A stretch of DNA of 64,000 nt from Hymenolepis diminuta (taxonomy: Eukaryota > Platyhelminthes > Cestoda > Cyclophyllidea > Hymenolepididae): contig CAADRB010000089.1 in NCBI GenBank assembly GCA_900708905.1, forward strand, positions 1 to 64,000, given 5' to 3'. The notes under the pieces were generated by a model, which had not been told where the DNA came from, did not search any database, and saw only the letters and a program-made list of their open reading frames with translations. The stretch's first letter is position 1. The number at the start of each line of letters is the position of its first letter. Below are positions 24,997 through 37,000 of this stretch, piece by piece. The position numbers were made by a program, and so were the translations under genes.

Positions 24997-25203
24997 CTAT
25001 TCTATAGGCTTCACCTTTCTAATTTCTATTGACCTTTTCTGTAAAAAGACCCGAATATGGAGAAGACTGTTTAAAAATGTACGTTCATCGCCCGACATCT
25101 CAGAAGAGAGATACTTGTCTGTAGGCGCTGAAAGTAGCGGTGGTCGTATACGTTTACAGAAAGGGCATTTGTATTTAGAATAATTGCAGGACATTTCTGA
25201 CAA
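24997..25203 (-). CDS. Candidate exon with CxxC motif
   Basis: The minus strand is open for about 66 codons and contains CNYSKYKCPFCKRIRPPL early on, a Cys pair of zinc-binding type. A Leu-rich basic tail ends in a stop at 24997. An upstream candidate exon (ATG near 25310, MKELYQVLAVLQRV...) ends at a GTAAGT donor near 25242, but the in-frame join to this exon needs an intron of only 23 bases, shorter than expected. A second frame across the same bases is also open for about 40 codons. I do not recognise the protein, and a chance frame is quite possible. Confidence 0.2.
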   Translation of the reverse strand: MSEMSCNYSKYKCPFCKRIRPPLLSAPTDKYLSSEMSGDERTFLNSLLHIRVFLQKRSIEIRKVKPIE

Positions 25204-25342
25204 AGGTAAATAACTGGAATCAAATAAAACACTTACTGGACGTAATAAAACCCAGTTAAGCCTAAAACTCTTTGTAGCACAGCTAGAACTTGGTATAGTT
25301 CTTTCATTTCACAAGATTAAGTCCCACTGAATCTTCTTTTTT

Positions 25343-26181
25343 GTTTTCTCTCTTCAGCCAGTTCGAAAGGAAATAGATTTGAGCGCTTTCAGATTAATGG
25401 AATGTTACTTTCTTGGCATACTTGCATCTTAGACAACATCAACTTTAATCCAAAGTAACTTATATTGTTCGTCAAACTTAAAAGGAAGGAAATGTGGATT
25501 ATTTTATCCATTGTAGTGAACAAAGTTACGATTTTCTACCATGTATAGCTTCTAATTGGAATGGATACGAAACGCTGTTTAAGAGATGTTAAATAGGTTT
25601 ACAAATAGAGGTAAATCAAAAAATTCGAACCTTCCGCCGATTAAGCTTTCCTCAAAAGCACATTCTTTAAAAGCACTAAAATAAAGAAATAATTTCTGAT
25701 TAACTTTTCATGGACAACTTAGCAATTCTCAGAACCGGTATAAATCGATAAGATTTATCACCGTGCATTCATCAACTGGTTCAGCAAAACTCGAAAGATC
25801 GTCAAGACTCTTTTCACCTAACTCGCCTTGCATTTACTTATCTTCTCACTTGAGTTCCCATATTATCCCTTAACAATTTTAACTGTATTTCCATAGCTTT
25901 ATCTTCCCTCAGAAGGAACTCCAAGGTTTACCGTTTTTACTTCAACTACTCGGCTCTCTTATCTTCAAATCCCATAGTCAGGTCATTCAGCCAGCTCCTC
26001 TTAGCTTCTGCTTTTCCAACCCCCTCTTTCTTTCTATTGTTCTCTCTATCTATCTATCTCTTTCTCTATTAAGTCTCATTAAAATTCTACCATAACAAAA
26101 TCCTCGATTTACTTCATATTCGTTATAGTGTTATATCTCGTGGCCCTAGTCTTCCAGCCCACATCAAATCTATGCGTCATA
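25343..26181. other. Nothing firm
   Basis: A TATAAAT at 25740 has no ATG within 100 bases. A pyrimidine-rich stretch around 25900-26080 ends in a short TCTA run. Confidence 0.4.
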
Positions 26182-26576
26182 ATGAAACTACGAATAGCAC
26201 GATTCCATAGAATATCTCAGCACGCTCTTCTCACAACCGCCTTAAAACAGCCAGGTATGGAAAGTTAATGAGTTGTTAGATTTTCTGCATATTTATAGCT
26301 ATTATTTCGCCATTGTCATTCTATTTTATACTCTTCTGCAAAGAAACGATGACATAGAGCATCCATACATTCGAATTCTCGTTTTCTCACATCTTTAAAT
26401 TGTAGTTTGATGTTCTGCTAAGCGAGAGGTGGATTTCTTAATAGAATTCTGTTTTTAGCTGTATGGGTTGGTATTTTGTTTGGGAAATTTCAGATTCCCC
26501 CATTTTGATAATTGGGAACTCAATAATAGGTCACTTGTTGTCCCACATTTCCTTTGAAGACTTGCTAAGTGACTAA
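26182..26576 (+). CDS. Candidate two-exon short gene with presequence-like N-terminus
   Basis: An ATG at 26182 opens 24 codons to a CAG|GTATGG donor (exon 26182-26254, phase 1). An acceptor TTTCAG before 26494 restores frame for 26 further codons and a stop at 26576. The first exon encodes MKLRIARFHRISQHALLTTA: Arg, His, Ser and Leu with no acidic residue, the composition of a mitochondrial targeting sequence. The second exon is hydrophobic (ILIIGNSIIGHLLSH). The total of about 51 residues is small and matches nothing I know. The intron is inferred only from consensus, and more exons may exist. Confidence 0.22.
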
Positions 26577-28428
26577 GTTGTGCGACAGTTATTGTTAGTT
26601 TTGCCCATGGAATAGCAAAAAATTGTTATAAATTTAATTCTGAGAAAATATCTGGATATGGGACACAGGGAATGTAACCTAAAAGCTGTTAAACGCGGAG
26701 TGGGGGTCCTTAATAAAGTGGTAATTTATTCAAGACATCTCGAGACGTACTTTATTAGTCCATATTTTCATCTGAAAGAGTCCACCTTGTGATGTCCTTA
26801 TATCCAATCATTAGTATTTGTCTCTCGGGTTCACAAGTGGGAATATACTCACTACATTCAGGGCTCGATGACTGGTTAAGTTATTTTCCTGGTTGGGTAC
26901 GCTACTCGATTTACTTGTATCTTTTTACAACCAAGAGTGAGAATAGCTCGAACTAATCACACTAATTTATATTTACACTAAATTGTCTCTTTTCAATCCT
27001 ATTACATAATTTGGAGAAAGAAATATTTCACAGTTGCAGTCTCTCCTACCTCTTAAGAGTATTTATCATGTATTCTTTGTTAATCTAAAGTCCAAAATCT
27101 GCGACTCCTTTCGATGACCTGACTTAAGTTTCCACTTCCACTCGAACCATACCCATGAAAAATATCGGACTACTTTGTTGTTCCATATTTTTACATGGGA
27201 AAGATTGTACGATTTAATAATAACCACAGGATAATGGGATCTTGTTTTCATAGTAACATTTTGGACCTTTTGCAACTCCACCTAAGTAATTTGGGAGATA
27301 ACATTCAGACAAAGATGAAACGAGTACTTATATGATCAAAAAGGTGCATTTACAAATTACAACGCATGAAATTTAGTTTGAATTCACTCAAATTCCGCAT
27401 TCGAGATCTCCAAACTCCGGCATTAGTTCATGCTTCAATTCGGTCAGTTTTACATTTTAAAGTTACATGTCACATTCAAAATTGTCACAAATGAAATGCC
27501 AAAAATGCATGATATGCCATGCTGATGATGAAATGAAATGAACTGATTAAAATAAGTCAAAAGTAATTTTACCTGGTAGGTCTCATTAACATAATTATCC
27601 ATGCCAAATATGCAAGAATCCATCATGTGCAGTGGCTTGAGATTTGACCTGAAGTCGCTGACATGTTGAGACAAAGTGACCAAGGCAAGTAGTAGCTATT
27701 AATCACCCACAGAATTTGTTTATTAGACTGTGGTAAATAGAATTAACTTTGAAAGCGGAACTATTTCTCCCTTTTCGTTCTTGTCTTTTTCTTATTTTAT
27801 AAACTAGGTCAGTTTAAGAAGTGTGGATGTTGAAATTAAAATGTCCCCAAGTCCCCTTATTATGCTATAAAAGGTAAACTTCAATTTTTCAATTATATCA
27901 ATTAATTTTAAATTATTTTAACTGTAATTTATATTATTTGCTCTGTTTCATTGCCGTTAGCCATTACTCTAACCGCAGCATATATTAGAGAAAATCCTGG
28001 ATTACCCAATGAACTAAATAAGTAATTAATAATTTAATTTAAAAAATTTATTTCTTTTTGATATTCTTGCTACTTTTAACAAATTGTTTTTTGCCTTCTT
28101 CCTTCTTCTTATTACAATTTAATAGCAATATTTATTAAAATGAATACTCTGATATTTTGCCTGTTTCAAAGCAATCATCTTTGTAAATATTGGTGACTAA
28201 GGGGAATTATTTAAACTCTCGGAATAAGTTAACAGCAAAGACAAATATTTCAAATTCATTTAAAGAAGCTGTATTTATTTCAAATTAAACAATGTTAAGC
28301 ACCTTCTCATCGCGACAGTGTGTGTACTCACCCACTTTGAGACCACTTGTAAGACCGCACTCTCAATAGTTTAAGCTGAGGCTAATTAGAGACCAAGCTA
28401 CTGAGGCCAAACTCATCTCAAATCACCA
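26577..28428. other. Nothing identified
   Basis: Open frames at 27066-27281 and 27450-27683 (minus) have no supporting signal. Confidence 0.4.
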
Positions 28429-28436
28429 TATATAAT
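28429..28436 (+). promoter_or_regulatory. TATA box of light chain gene
   Basis: TATATAAT, 47 bases upstream of the ATG at 28483, matching the spacing seen at 21167. Confidence 0.6.
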
Positions 28437-28482
28437 CAGCAGATTCAATTGTGAATTAGCATAGGCTGTGATAGACAATAAC

Positions 28483-28818
28483 ATGGATACCGGGAAAGCT
28501 GTTGTGAAAAATGCCGATATGACTGAAGAGATGCAGCAACGTGCTGTTGACTGTGCTCGTGAAGCAATGGACAAATTCAACATTGAGAAGGATATCGCTG
28601 CTCATATCAAGAAGGAATTCGATAGACACTACAATCCAACATGGCATTGCATTGTCGGTCGCAATTTCGGAAGGTAGGTTCTTAATCTTACACACGAATT
28701 TATATTTTATTGCTAGTGCTTAATTTTTGTCAATTTCAGCTATGTGACTCACGAAACCAAACACTTTATCTACTTCTACATGGGCCAAGTTGCAGTTCTT
28801 CTCTTCAAATCCGGTTGA
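28483..28818 (+). CDS. Dynein light chain LC8 type
   Basis: Exons 28483-28673 and 28740-28818 flank a 66-base GT-AG intron, joined as AG|C (Ser64), giving 89 residues, exactly the usual LC8 length. Conserved blocks: [17 protein letters not shown] (7-23), [14 protein letters not shown] (34-47), [18 protein letters not shown] (53-70) and [18 protein letters not shown] (72-89). The ATG at 28483 is preferred over an upstream in-frame GTG because it gives the family N-terminus. This copy is closest to the animal LC8 consensus in the window. It shares intron position, phase and promoter layout with the 21218 gene 7 kb away on the same strand, so the two probably arose by local duplication. It probably serves as dimeric hub and light chain of cytoplasmic or axonemal dynein. 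AATAAA follows 66 bases past the stop. Confidence 0.96.
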
Positions 28819-28883
28819 TGGGACAATCCTTCAGAAACTCATTTCTTACTCTCTAGTGTACTTCACTTTGTCTCGAATATTTG

Positions 28884-28889
28884 AATAAA
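28884..28889 (+). other. Poly(A) signal AATAAA
   Basis: First AATAAA after the stop codon at 28818. Confidence 0.65.
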
Positions 28890-29949
28890 AACGGGAAAGT
28901 TAACATTAGATTCTTCCTATATTTGTTGCATGGAGTGGATGACCGAATGATAGATTAAGCTGACTGAAAAAATCGTTGTGTACATTGCAATTAACTTCAA
29001 TTAAAACTCTCATTAAGATATACAGAGCCGCAAGAGAATCTAATAACTTATATAAGTTTTCGTGGTTTCTCATTTGACTCATTAACATTGGTGGAACCAG
29101 ATTAACAGAAAATATTTCTAATCATCATTAATTGCTGGAGATGAATGACTGGGATCTATCCAAGTTTTCACATAAACAAAGGGTGGGACTGAATTGAACC
29201 TGGGAGTTCCATTGTGACCGTAAGCTGTAGATAAATAAGTCTCATAGCCTTTTTATGGTTTAACGCGTATATTTGACTCTGCATATGTGTGTGTCTGGGA
29301 TATATTTACATTTGCCGTATTCATATCACATCGGCCAATTAATTTAAGTGAATGATTGCCGACGTTACTTTGATTCATTTGGACAGGTAGATGAGGCCAG
29401 TAAACGTGTTTAACGTAACAAAGCTCACTAGACATAAACTATAATAATGTTTAAAGCAGTAATTTTGGCTATTTGATACTACTATCGTTTATATTATCTC
29501 ATCGGTCTAACTACCCTTTATGTAATCCACAGACGAAAAAATGTTGACTTATTAGATCTCCTTCTTCAGTAATAATTACATTACAGAGCTTCCCGGACAA
29601 CGATGCTTTATAAAGAAACTTAATCATTCGTTATGCCAGAAGTACCAAGGAGCATATTGAATTTGAATTTGCTGACTCATCTACTTGCTGTGTTCTCTCA
29701 TAGACTTTTGTGTGCATTTTGAAATAACCAGAAGGCATGTAGATGTCCTTAAAATGAAATAGCTATTATTTTCAATAGATAGGAGAAATTTATCACATAT
29801 ATACCCCAACTTATTCATATATGACATTTCATGAAGAAGCAAAGAAAGAGATACTTCTTAGAATTGGTTCCTTGATCCGTCCCTTATATTTACACTTGTA
29901 TGACAAGCTATGTTATGCTTAGTAAACCTTTGCTAGCATCATCAGCGTG

Positions 29950-30260
29950 TTTATAGCTGAAGGAGAAAGAAATCAACCAAAGAGACGTGATTAATCATTG
30001 AATTACCTTTGTTAACAGACTCGAGATACTGCAAACATTAATTCACCCAGAAACCTGAGGACCAAATGATTTGTAACGCTGGGATATTACAAAGCGGATC
30101 ATATTTCTTCTGAGAAAGTGGACAACTATACGTTTTCAGAAATCAAATGAAGCAAGAATCTTGACATCCTGACATCTTTATGTTCTTCTATTCGACTTCT
30201 ATTATTTTGTCTATTCCATCATTTAAGCATGTAGCAGTTTTGCATTGCTATGGTAATATT
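29950..30260 (+). repeat. Dispersed repeat family, copy a
   Basis: Aligns in order with 30560-30810. Anchors are ACGTGATTAATCATT, ACCTGAGGACCAAATGATTTG, TTTTCAGAAATCAA and a terminal GCAGTTTTGCATTGCTATGGTAAT. No open frame is conserved and no terminal repeats were found. It may be a non-autonomous transposon. Confidence 0.55.
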
Positions 30261-30559
30261 AATATTAGTAATCAAAAAAAGAAGGCCATTTAATAACAGA
30301 TCTGGCGACAAGTAATTATTCAGCGATTCCGCTGCCGTTGACCCCCCACACCAGTCTGAAATACACAATTGTGTCAGTTGCTTTCTTTTGAAACCAAGAC
30401 AATCAATATATGAATATAAGTGAATATATATTTGGAAGCGCCTATTTGAAGAAACATATCCCTTGAGGACTATTTTTGAACCACTTGCTAATTTAAATGT
30501 TTATACAAGTTATTTTATTATGAACTCTGTTAGTTTTAATTTGCCTTCGCCAATCTTAT

Positions 30560-30810
30560 TAAATACTCATGACTGCAAAGAGATGCAAATGAATCAAAGT
30601 GACGCGATGAGCCATTCAATTTAGCAACCTATTCAATTAGCTCTGAATATCAGAAACATGAACTCCCTCAAAACTCTGAGGTCAAATTATTTGGGACACT
30701 TGAGACTACTCAATGCTTTCAGAATTCAAGTAAGTCAAGACATTTAATATCCGTTTCATCTTTTACTCACTTGGCAAGAATTTTGCATTCCCATGGTAAT
30801 AATTATTCAT
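30560..30810 (+). repeat. Dispersed repeat family, copy b
   Basis: Same orientation as copy a, about 610 bases away. Matching anchors are ACGCGATGAGCCATT, ACTCTGAGGTCAAATTATTTG, TTTCAGAATTCAAG and AATTTTGCATTCCCATGGTAAT. Confidence 0.55.
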
Positions 30811-31857
30811 ATCGATAAATTTCATCTCTTGTCCAAGGCTAAGCGGCAACATACCGACTTTCACTCGCCACATCACTGCTTTGTATTACATACAAGAAAA
30901 TAACATTTTTCCCAAATTAATTCCCATATCTAAGGCCCTTTGTTTACCACCTTTTAATTCCCTTCTATTTGAACTAATTTATTTACATTACGGTTGTAAA
31001 TAGCACCTAATATAAATCGACCTATCGATATACAATCGTGCGTCTTGTGTTAACATTAGTGGTTTAGGTAGGTTTGTATTGTGGTGTTGTAGTGTCGTAT
31101 TAATAACTTGTGCAATGTCTCAGGGAATCTAAGAGTCACTTGCGGCATCCACAGAGATGAGTGGATTACAACACTTTGACAGCCAATCTTTATATTTTTA
31201 TACAATCATTATATGTTTTATCTTGACACTTTTCTCATTCTGTCTTTCTCAATCTGCGTTCCATGTCCTTCCCTCAGGCATTTGAGCTGTCCTTCCCCAT
31301 TATCCTCTGATCTCCACTTCTTCCTCGTCAGATTCCCTACTGAGAAAATGTTATTGCATATTTTTTGTCATTAAGAAGATTTCTGGCTTCACGAAAGAGA
31401 CTAGATTAGAATTCCTATAATCTAGTGGACCTAGTTTCTGTTGAAGTGTCACTCATTACATTTGCGCCAATCTCCAGATTTGAGGACAAAGAGGATGTCC
31501 TGGAAACTCCCCTTTGTTTTTAACAGTTGTCTGTTAAACTATGAGAAACTGGCTCCTAAAACACAGCACTTTGTCTAACTTAAACAGACGTATTCAACTA
31601 CTCCCAGTCTTTTGACTTGAGGATACAATGAAGTTGTTACTTTACCGAGATGGGTAAATTTAGACGTCTCAAGTCTGATAACTACAATATGGTGACCGCA
31701 GACTCTCGTTACTTCAATGTCTGTGCTAGTAATATTTAATCCGCCACTCAAAGGTTAATCAGAGACAGATACTTGTGTTTGTAAAAAATTTTGAAATTTG
31801 ATAAAATCATGTAAATGCGCCACCTGCGATGTTATATTTGGAACGTTTCTTTGCTGT

Positions 31858-32230
31858 TGTAGCGGATGCTACACCAATAAGTCTTTTGCTACACCTAAGT
31901 AATCCTCCTAGCAGTCCNNNNNNNNNNNNNTAGAGTCCTCTATTATCAATTCACTCCCAAATTAGCTAAGCTATGCCCAAAATGGTAAGAACCGGTAAGG
32001 TGCTGAGTGGAGAGGGTTCATTGACCACCTCCTTTGTTTTTCATAAAAGCTTAGTCATTAAATACAAAATCATGCTGGGCTGCAGGGGTCTTGATTGCTG
32101 ATTGGTTGGGGAGGTCTCTGCACACACGTCCGCGCTTGATTTCAACGCGACCAGTTAAATGTTCGCACTTCCCGTAGTGAGCTCTAGCGCACGTGATTCA
32201 ATCAGCTTTGTTAACGTTGTGAACCCCACA
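31858..32230 (-). repeat. Solo LTR of a Ty3/gypsy (CsRn1-like) element
   Basis: Begins TGTAGC and ends CACA. It is flanked by a perfect 4-bp target duplication CTGT (31854-31857 and 32231-32234) and contains a 13-base assembly gap (31918-31930). It is collinear with the LTR at 48820-49204 over its length and with both ends of 47019-47287. The minus orientation is taken from the gag relic attached to that third copy. No internal sequence adjoins it, so it is a solo LTR. Confidence 0.75.
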
Positions 32231-32874
32231 CTGTTGAATTTACATGTGGAAATTTTCTCGTTGAACAAAATTCGAATAAGTGATGGAATTGAAGTAAAAT
32301 TGCTCTCATTTCAAAATAATATTTAGAAAAAAAGCCATTAAAATGCTATTAAATATAAGCATTTTAAACTCTTTTCTTGGATAATCTCGCATTTACAAAA
32401 TGAAGAAAAAAACTTTTACGGATATCATAAATTATTTGGAAAATTTTGGAATAATACCGTTATTTAATGAGAATGGATAATCTTATTGCTTAAAAGATGA
32501 ACATTTAGAAGTGGCAGAAGATATTATGTACTGAACGCTATAGATCATTATTTCATCTGATCTTCTGACTAAGATTTTATTTTAAACCAACTAGAAAATT
32601 CTACCAGCATTTATAACTAAAAATATAAGAGGCTATAAAGCCCATTCACCCTCCCCTACCCTTTGTAAGATATTTTCTTCGGAATAATCATGGAATCAGC
32701 AAAGAACTTGAATTCAAGAGGGTTCTATCTTTCTAAGATCCAAACCTATTTCACCGTCGATGGACCATTCTGGAATTGGAAATTCTGAAATTCAGAACTG
32801 AAAAATCTTAGCCTGGGGATACCTCCCCATAAATTGTCATAAAATTTAATTATAATTGGCGTGCTAATTTACAG

Positions 32875-33300
32875 AAAGTGAATGACAATCCACAACTCAT
32901 CATCGGCTATTATTCCCCTACAGATTGTATTGACTTCATATGAGTCAGGTTCTGTGTGAAGCTCACTGAATTCCACGAGGATCTTAAGTGTACAGCAGTG
33001 TAATTCTTACTTATTGAAGACTTTAACTATAGGCTTGGAACTGATTCACTTGGTCCAGGCTTGTTTCTATTTAAAAAACATAATGGAATCAGAAGAAACA
33101 TTTGGCAATTTTTAAGACTTCTCAGTCTCTGTCCCTAACGCAATTTGGAGTTTCTTATTTCCACTACGATCAAAAGAGAATACAGCGATAGGATGATTAT
33201 TATCCGTCCGAGAAAGAGCCAATGGAATGAGTGACCTATTCTTCTGAGCTGAATAGCTAAGAAATAAAATCCGGAAGCTGCAGCAGGACTACGGGCGTTA
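32875..33300 (+). pseudogene. LINE endonuclease (APE-type) relic
   Basis: One frame from about 32893 reads LIIGYYSPTDC, then a stop, then VKLTEFHEDLK, a stop, and LLIEDFNYRLGTDSLGPG. This order matches the exonuclease-endonuclease-phosphatase fold of RTE/CR1-like LINE ORFs, where an xxYAPTxx strand, an FYEDLxxLL helix and the catalytic GDFNAxxG motif follow each other. The Asp and Asn of DFN are kept. Past 33080 the match fades, with a possible HNGI element. No reverse transcriptase follows, so this is a fragment. The closeness to the solo LTR is probably coincidental nesting of old insertions. Confidence 0.6.
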
Positions 33301-34079
33301 AATATAAAATGCTCATCTCAGAATGCCGCTTTAAAAATGTCACTCACCAAAAATTGGATGCTGGAAAGTTTTGGTAATAAAGCTTGCGTGAAGATAGGTG
33401 CACATACTGAAAATTTAATTGAACTTTAATCAAAGGAAATCAATAAACATCTATTGTTGTTTTGCGTTGAATGATATTAGTTTGATTGGAATGATTTGAG
33501 GAATGATTTAAAGGAATAAAATTTTCAAAAAGATTTTATTCGATGGCCATGAGATTATATAACGAATGCCAGTGAAGGCAATTTCCCTTGTTTGAGTAAA
33601 AATTCTCCTAGCATTAAAATCGGAAATGAAGAATATGTTGAACTAACGAAATGTAAATAGCTGTAAGAATTGCACTTAATAGTCAAAATTCAAAAATTAA
33701 TCAATAAAAATTATAAAAGTTACAACATTTTAAAGGCATACGAACTAATCATTATTTGTAAGTAAGAAGGATATGTTTTAATAACCTATTATATTGCACC
33801 TCAGATGAGGTAGCACTTTGAAAAAACTTATGTGGCGTAGTGGTGCGTGTTTTGCAGCTTTTCTTTTGCATTGTAATCATTTAATATAATACTGATTAGT
33901 TCATTTTTTAATTAAAATGATTTATTTTAGTCATATGTAATGATGTAATTAAAAATAGTGCTTTGAACTATAACAATTTTTAAACACTTCTGATTTTAGT
34001 TTCAACTTTAATATTCTGTCACCGTGATTCTTGATTTTTGGTTTTACAGATACTTGAAATCGATCGTCTTCTGTTGCAA
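33301..34079. other. Upstream region of the ZIP gene
   Basis: AT-rich. A consensus acceptor GGTTTTACAG ends at 34050, 29 bases before the ATG, suggesting a 5' UTR intron or spliced-leader addition. No TATA box close by was noted. Confidence 0.4.
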
Positions 34080-37000
34080 ATGTCATCACAATTGCTTCAT
34101 ATTTCTTCCACTGCCCGTCTTGTTGTTGTACTTCTCTTTGTTTTCTTTGGCTTTTCACCTTCAAATTCACTTCCTTCCGCTTCGCCATCTCTAATTCTTC
34201 ATGCTTTGTTAGACGACTCTTTTACTGACGATACTTTACCCACTTCTGATGAGTTTAAACTTTCAACACTGCAGAATTTTTCATATACACCCAGTCCACT
34301 TGCTACCATTCCCTTACATAAAGTGAGTTTCTTTACTCTAACTAATTTGCTTATTAATTCATTGATTAAGTTTTGTTTTGTTTTGTTTGCTTCAGTTGGT
34401 GGGTATCAAGAATATTAAGTCTCTCTTGATCGTTTCCTCATTTAGTGATTCTGCAACGGAAAAATTCATTATTGAAATTCACAATCCGGAAAAGGCAAAA
34501 CAACAGTATCTTGGAGAGAGTAAGCTGTCCTATGGTTAATGTGTGTTTTTTCGATTTTATTCATTCATTGATTCTATTTCGTAGCGAGGTTATCATTGTT
34601 TAAAGGTGGGTTGTCGTCGTGCCATATTATGCTTGTCGTATCGTATTATGACCTGTATTGTTGTCATTACGCCCTCCCGTCTTCGGCTTCTTGTTGTTTA
34701 TTTTCTTCTGTGTGTTACCTGGCATGATTTTTTTGTTAACTGGATTTAAAATGATGTCTGCTTTCATTAGCTATAATCTATGCATTCGTCGGGGTCACAC
34801 TAACCAACCTCTGTGCTATCTCGGGATTCATTTGCATTCCAGTCAAGCGATGGAAATATTTCAGCCATCTTCTAAATTACATGATGGCTCTGGCTGTCGG
34901 TGCTTTATTCTCCACCGCGGTTTTGGTCCTACTTCCAGAGGTACTTCAAGTGTTTATCCATTGTAGCTTTGGTAGATGATTTCATCTCTATCCCTTTCTT
35001 GTTTTAGGCTATGCGAATGATCGATATGCCATTAGAGTTTGGAGGTCAAGGACGGACGTATCTTTACAAACTCGTATGCATTCCAGCTGGCGCACTTTTC
35101 TTCTTTTTTGTGGAATATCTCTTGATGATTCTGCCGAGACTCTTGCGGGTTAGTAAACAGTTAATTACGTCTATGCTAATTAAAATTTCATGTGTGATTT
35201 ATGCTTAGATTAATTGTTGCATTTCAGTGGAAAGTTTCGCCTGAAAGCGGAAATGTTTCTGAAAGGGGAGATGCAAACGAGTGGTACGAACAGCTGAATG
35301 GCGCAAGGAATAATTCAACTGTAAGTCTTGATCTTTCCTTTGATTTCCGAGTTTCAACCAGTTACTTGAAATTAATCTAAGTCATCAAACTTTTAATTTT
35401 TTTGGAGTGAGCTTGGAGTTAAACATGTCGTTATGTCGAATGAGTTATCTTTTTCGGTATCATGCACCGTTTCAAGATGGATGAATGGATTAGCTGAGTG
35501 TTTCCTATAAGGTAGCGCTTGGCAGATGTTGTCTTTATAACTTTTCTGCAAATGCTCCCATTGAAAAAGAATGCATTTAAAATGAATGACATAATAACTC
35601 TGATGTACTAATATGTGGTTTAAAACAGAACTAATGCCAATAGTAAAGCTACTTTAATTAACTGACCGAGTTAACTTATAGCTATCCGTTTGCAAAGATA
35701 ACGATCTTCCTAAAGCTAACAAAATACAGCGGCCTTTCCAAAAATCAGGTCAAAAGTTGAAATTGGTCACTGGAGTATTGGAAGATCGCAGAGGAAGGAA
35801 AGAGGCCGGTTAGTGGGTGGAAATGTTTGGAAGTGAAGATAGAGGTTACACGTCTAAATAACGTGAAAACATGCTTATGAAACGAAGCAAAATACAGGGT
35901 TGATTAGTTTGACCTAGTTTATGTGTCATAAGGTCACAGTTAGGGTAAGCAGATCCATTGGCCACCGTATGTGTACTACATGTTGACTGTGTTTGACCTA
36001 GTTAATGTGTCCTGATGCGACAAATAGATCAATATGCGCGTACTACATAGACCCAGTTATTTTGCTTTGAAATTCTTAATCAAGTTATTTAGATCTCTCC
36101 TCACCATTAGTATCCAGTTGAAGAAATACCCCTTTTGTGTTCACATTGTTGTTTTTTCCTAAAGATACAATGTATCAATTACGATCATAGGATTGTGTTT
36201 TTATAAATTTTCGAAAAGAATCGGTATCAGACGGCATATTTTTTATTGATCTAAAGCTGACCGAGAGCCTTTTTCCCTCTCTTTAACATAATTTTCAAAA
36301 TTACGGTTCATTATTGTCGTTTCAAAATCGCCCAATTGTTATCAAAATAGTTCCTTTCGTGGTCGGATAACAATGGTTTGGTTTATTGTGGCTAAGATAT
36401 TATCTTATTATATTATTGATTTCTTGATACCATTTAATGGTTTCAATTGACGGTGTAATGTAGGTCACATCTGCGAAGACAATTATAAAAATTAGAAAGG
36501 GAGGCTATGCTAAGAGTTTACTAACTTCAGAATGCTGGTATCTAGAGGTCATAGATGGGTGTGCTTCATTAAACTTATTCCATATCTCCAACTTATTAAA
36601 GTATAGTATTAGTAATTCTCAAGCTTGCATTTTAGGAGTCGATTTTCGTGTCCGACCTGTATGTTATATTATTTATAACCCATGGCAGCTTAAACGAATT
36701 TTGCAATTTTTCATCGTTGGAAAGCGATTAAGGTCGGGTAGCAACAAAGTCAAATAGGGAATGGAATCGAAATATGCCGAAAATAGAGTTGATAATCTTC
36801 CTTTCCCATCTGTATAATAATGACATTGTTCAAATGTGCACAAGATTGCTAAATGTCTTTGTTGTTAATGGTGATGACATCATCAGATTAAAAAATGTCG
36901 TTACTGTGATATTTATTATTTTTGTGACCGAATAATGTAATATCGTGATATTTATGTAACTTAGAAAAGTCGGGAAGGTATCTGAGTGGAGAGAGCAATG

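Larger units (their letters stand above)
28890..31857. other. Intergenic with a duplicated repeat
   Basis: Holds repeat copies at 29950-30260 and 30560-30810. The remainder shows no exon. A segment at 29190-29250 resembles 3165-3220 over a few tens of bases (CCAYTGTGA ... GATAAATARGTCTCA), perhaps another degraded repeat. Confidence 0.4.

Noticed and set aside
28468..28482. N-terminal extension of the 28483 light chain
   Set aside because: Starts at GTG; the ATG at 28483 gives the family length.
34038..34079. Upstream extension of the ZIP coding region
   Set aside because: It begins at TTG and crosses a consensus acceptor at 34050; the ATG at 34080 opens the signal peptide.
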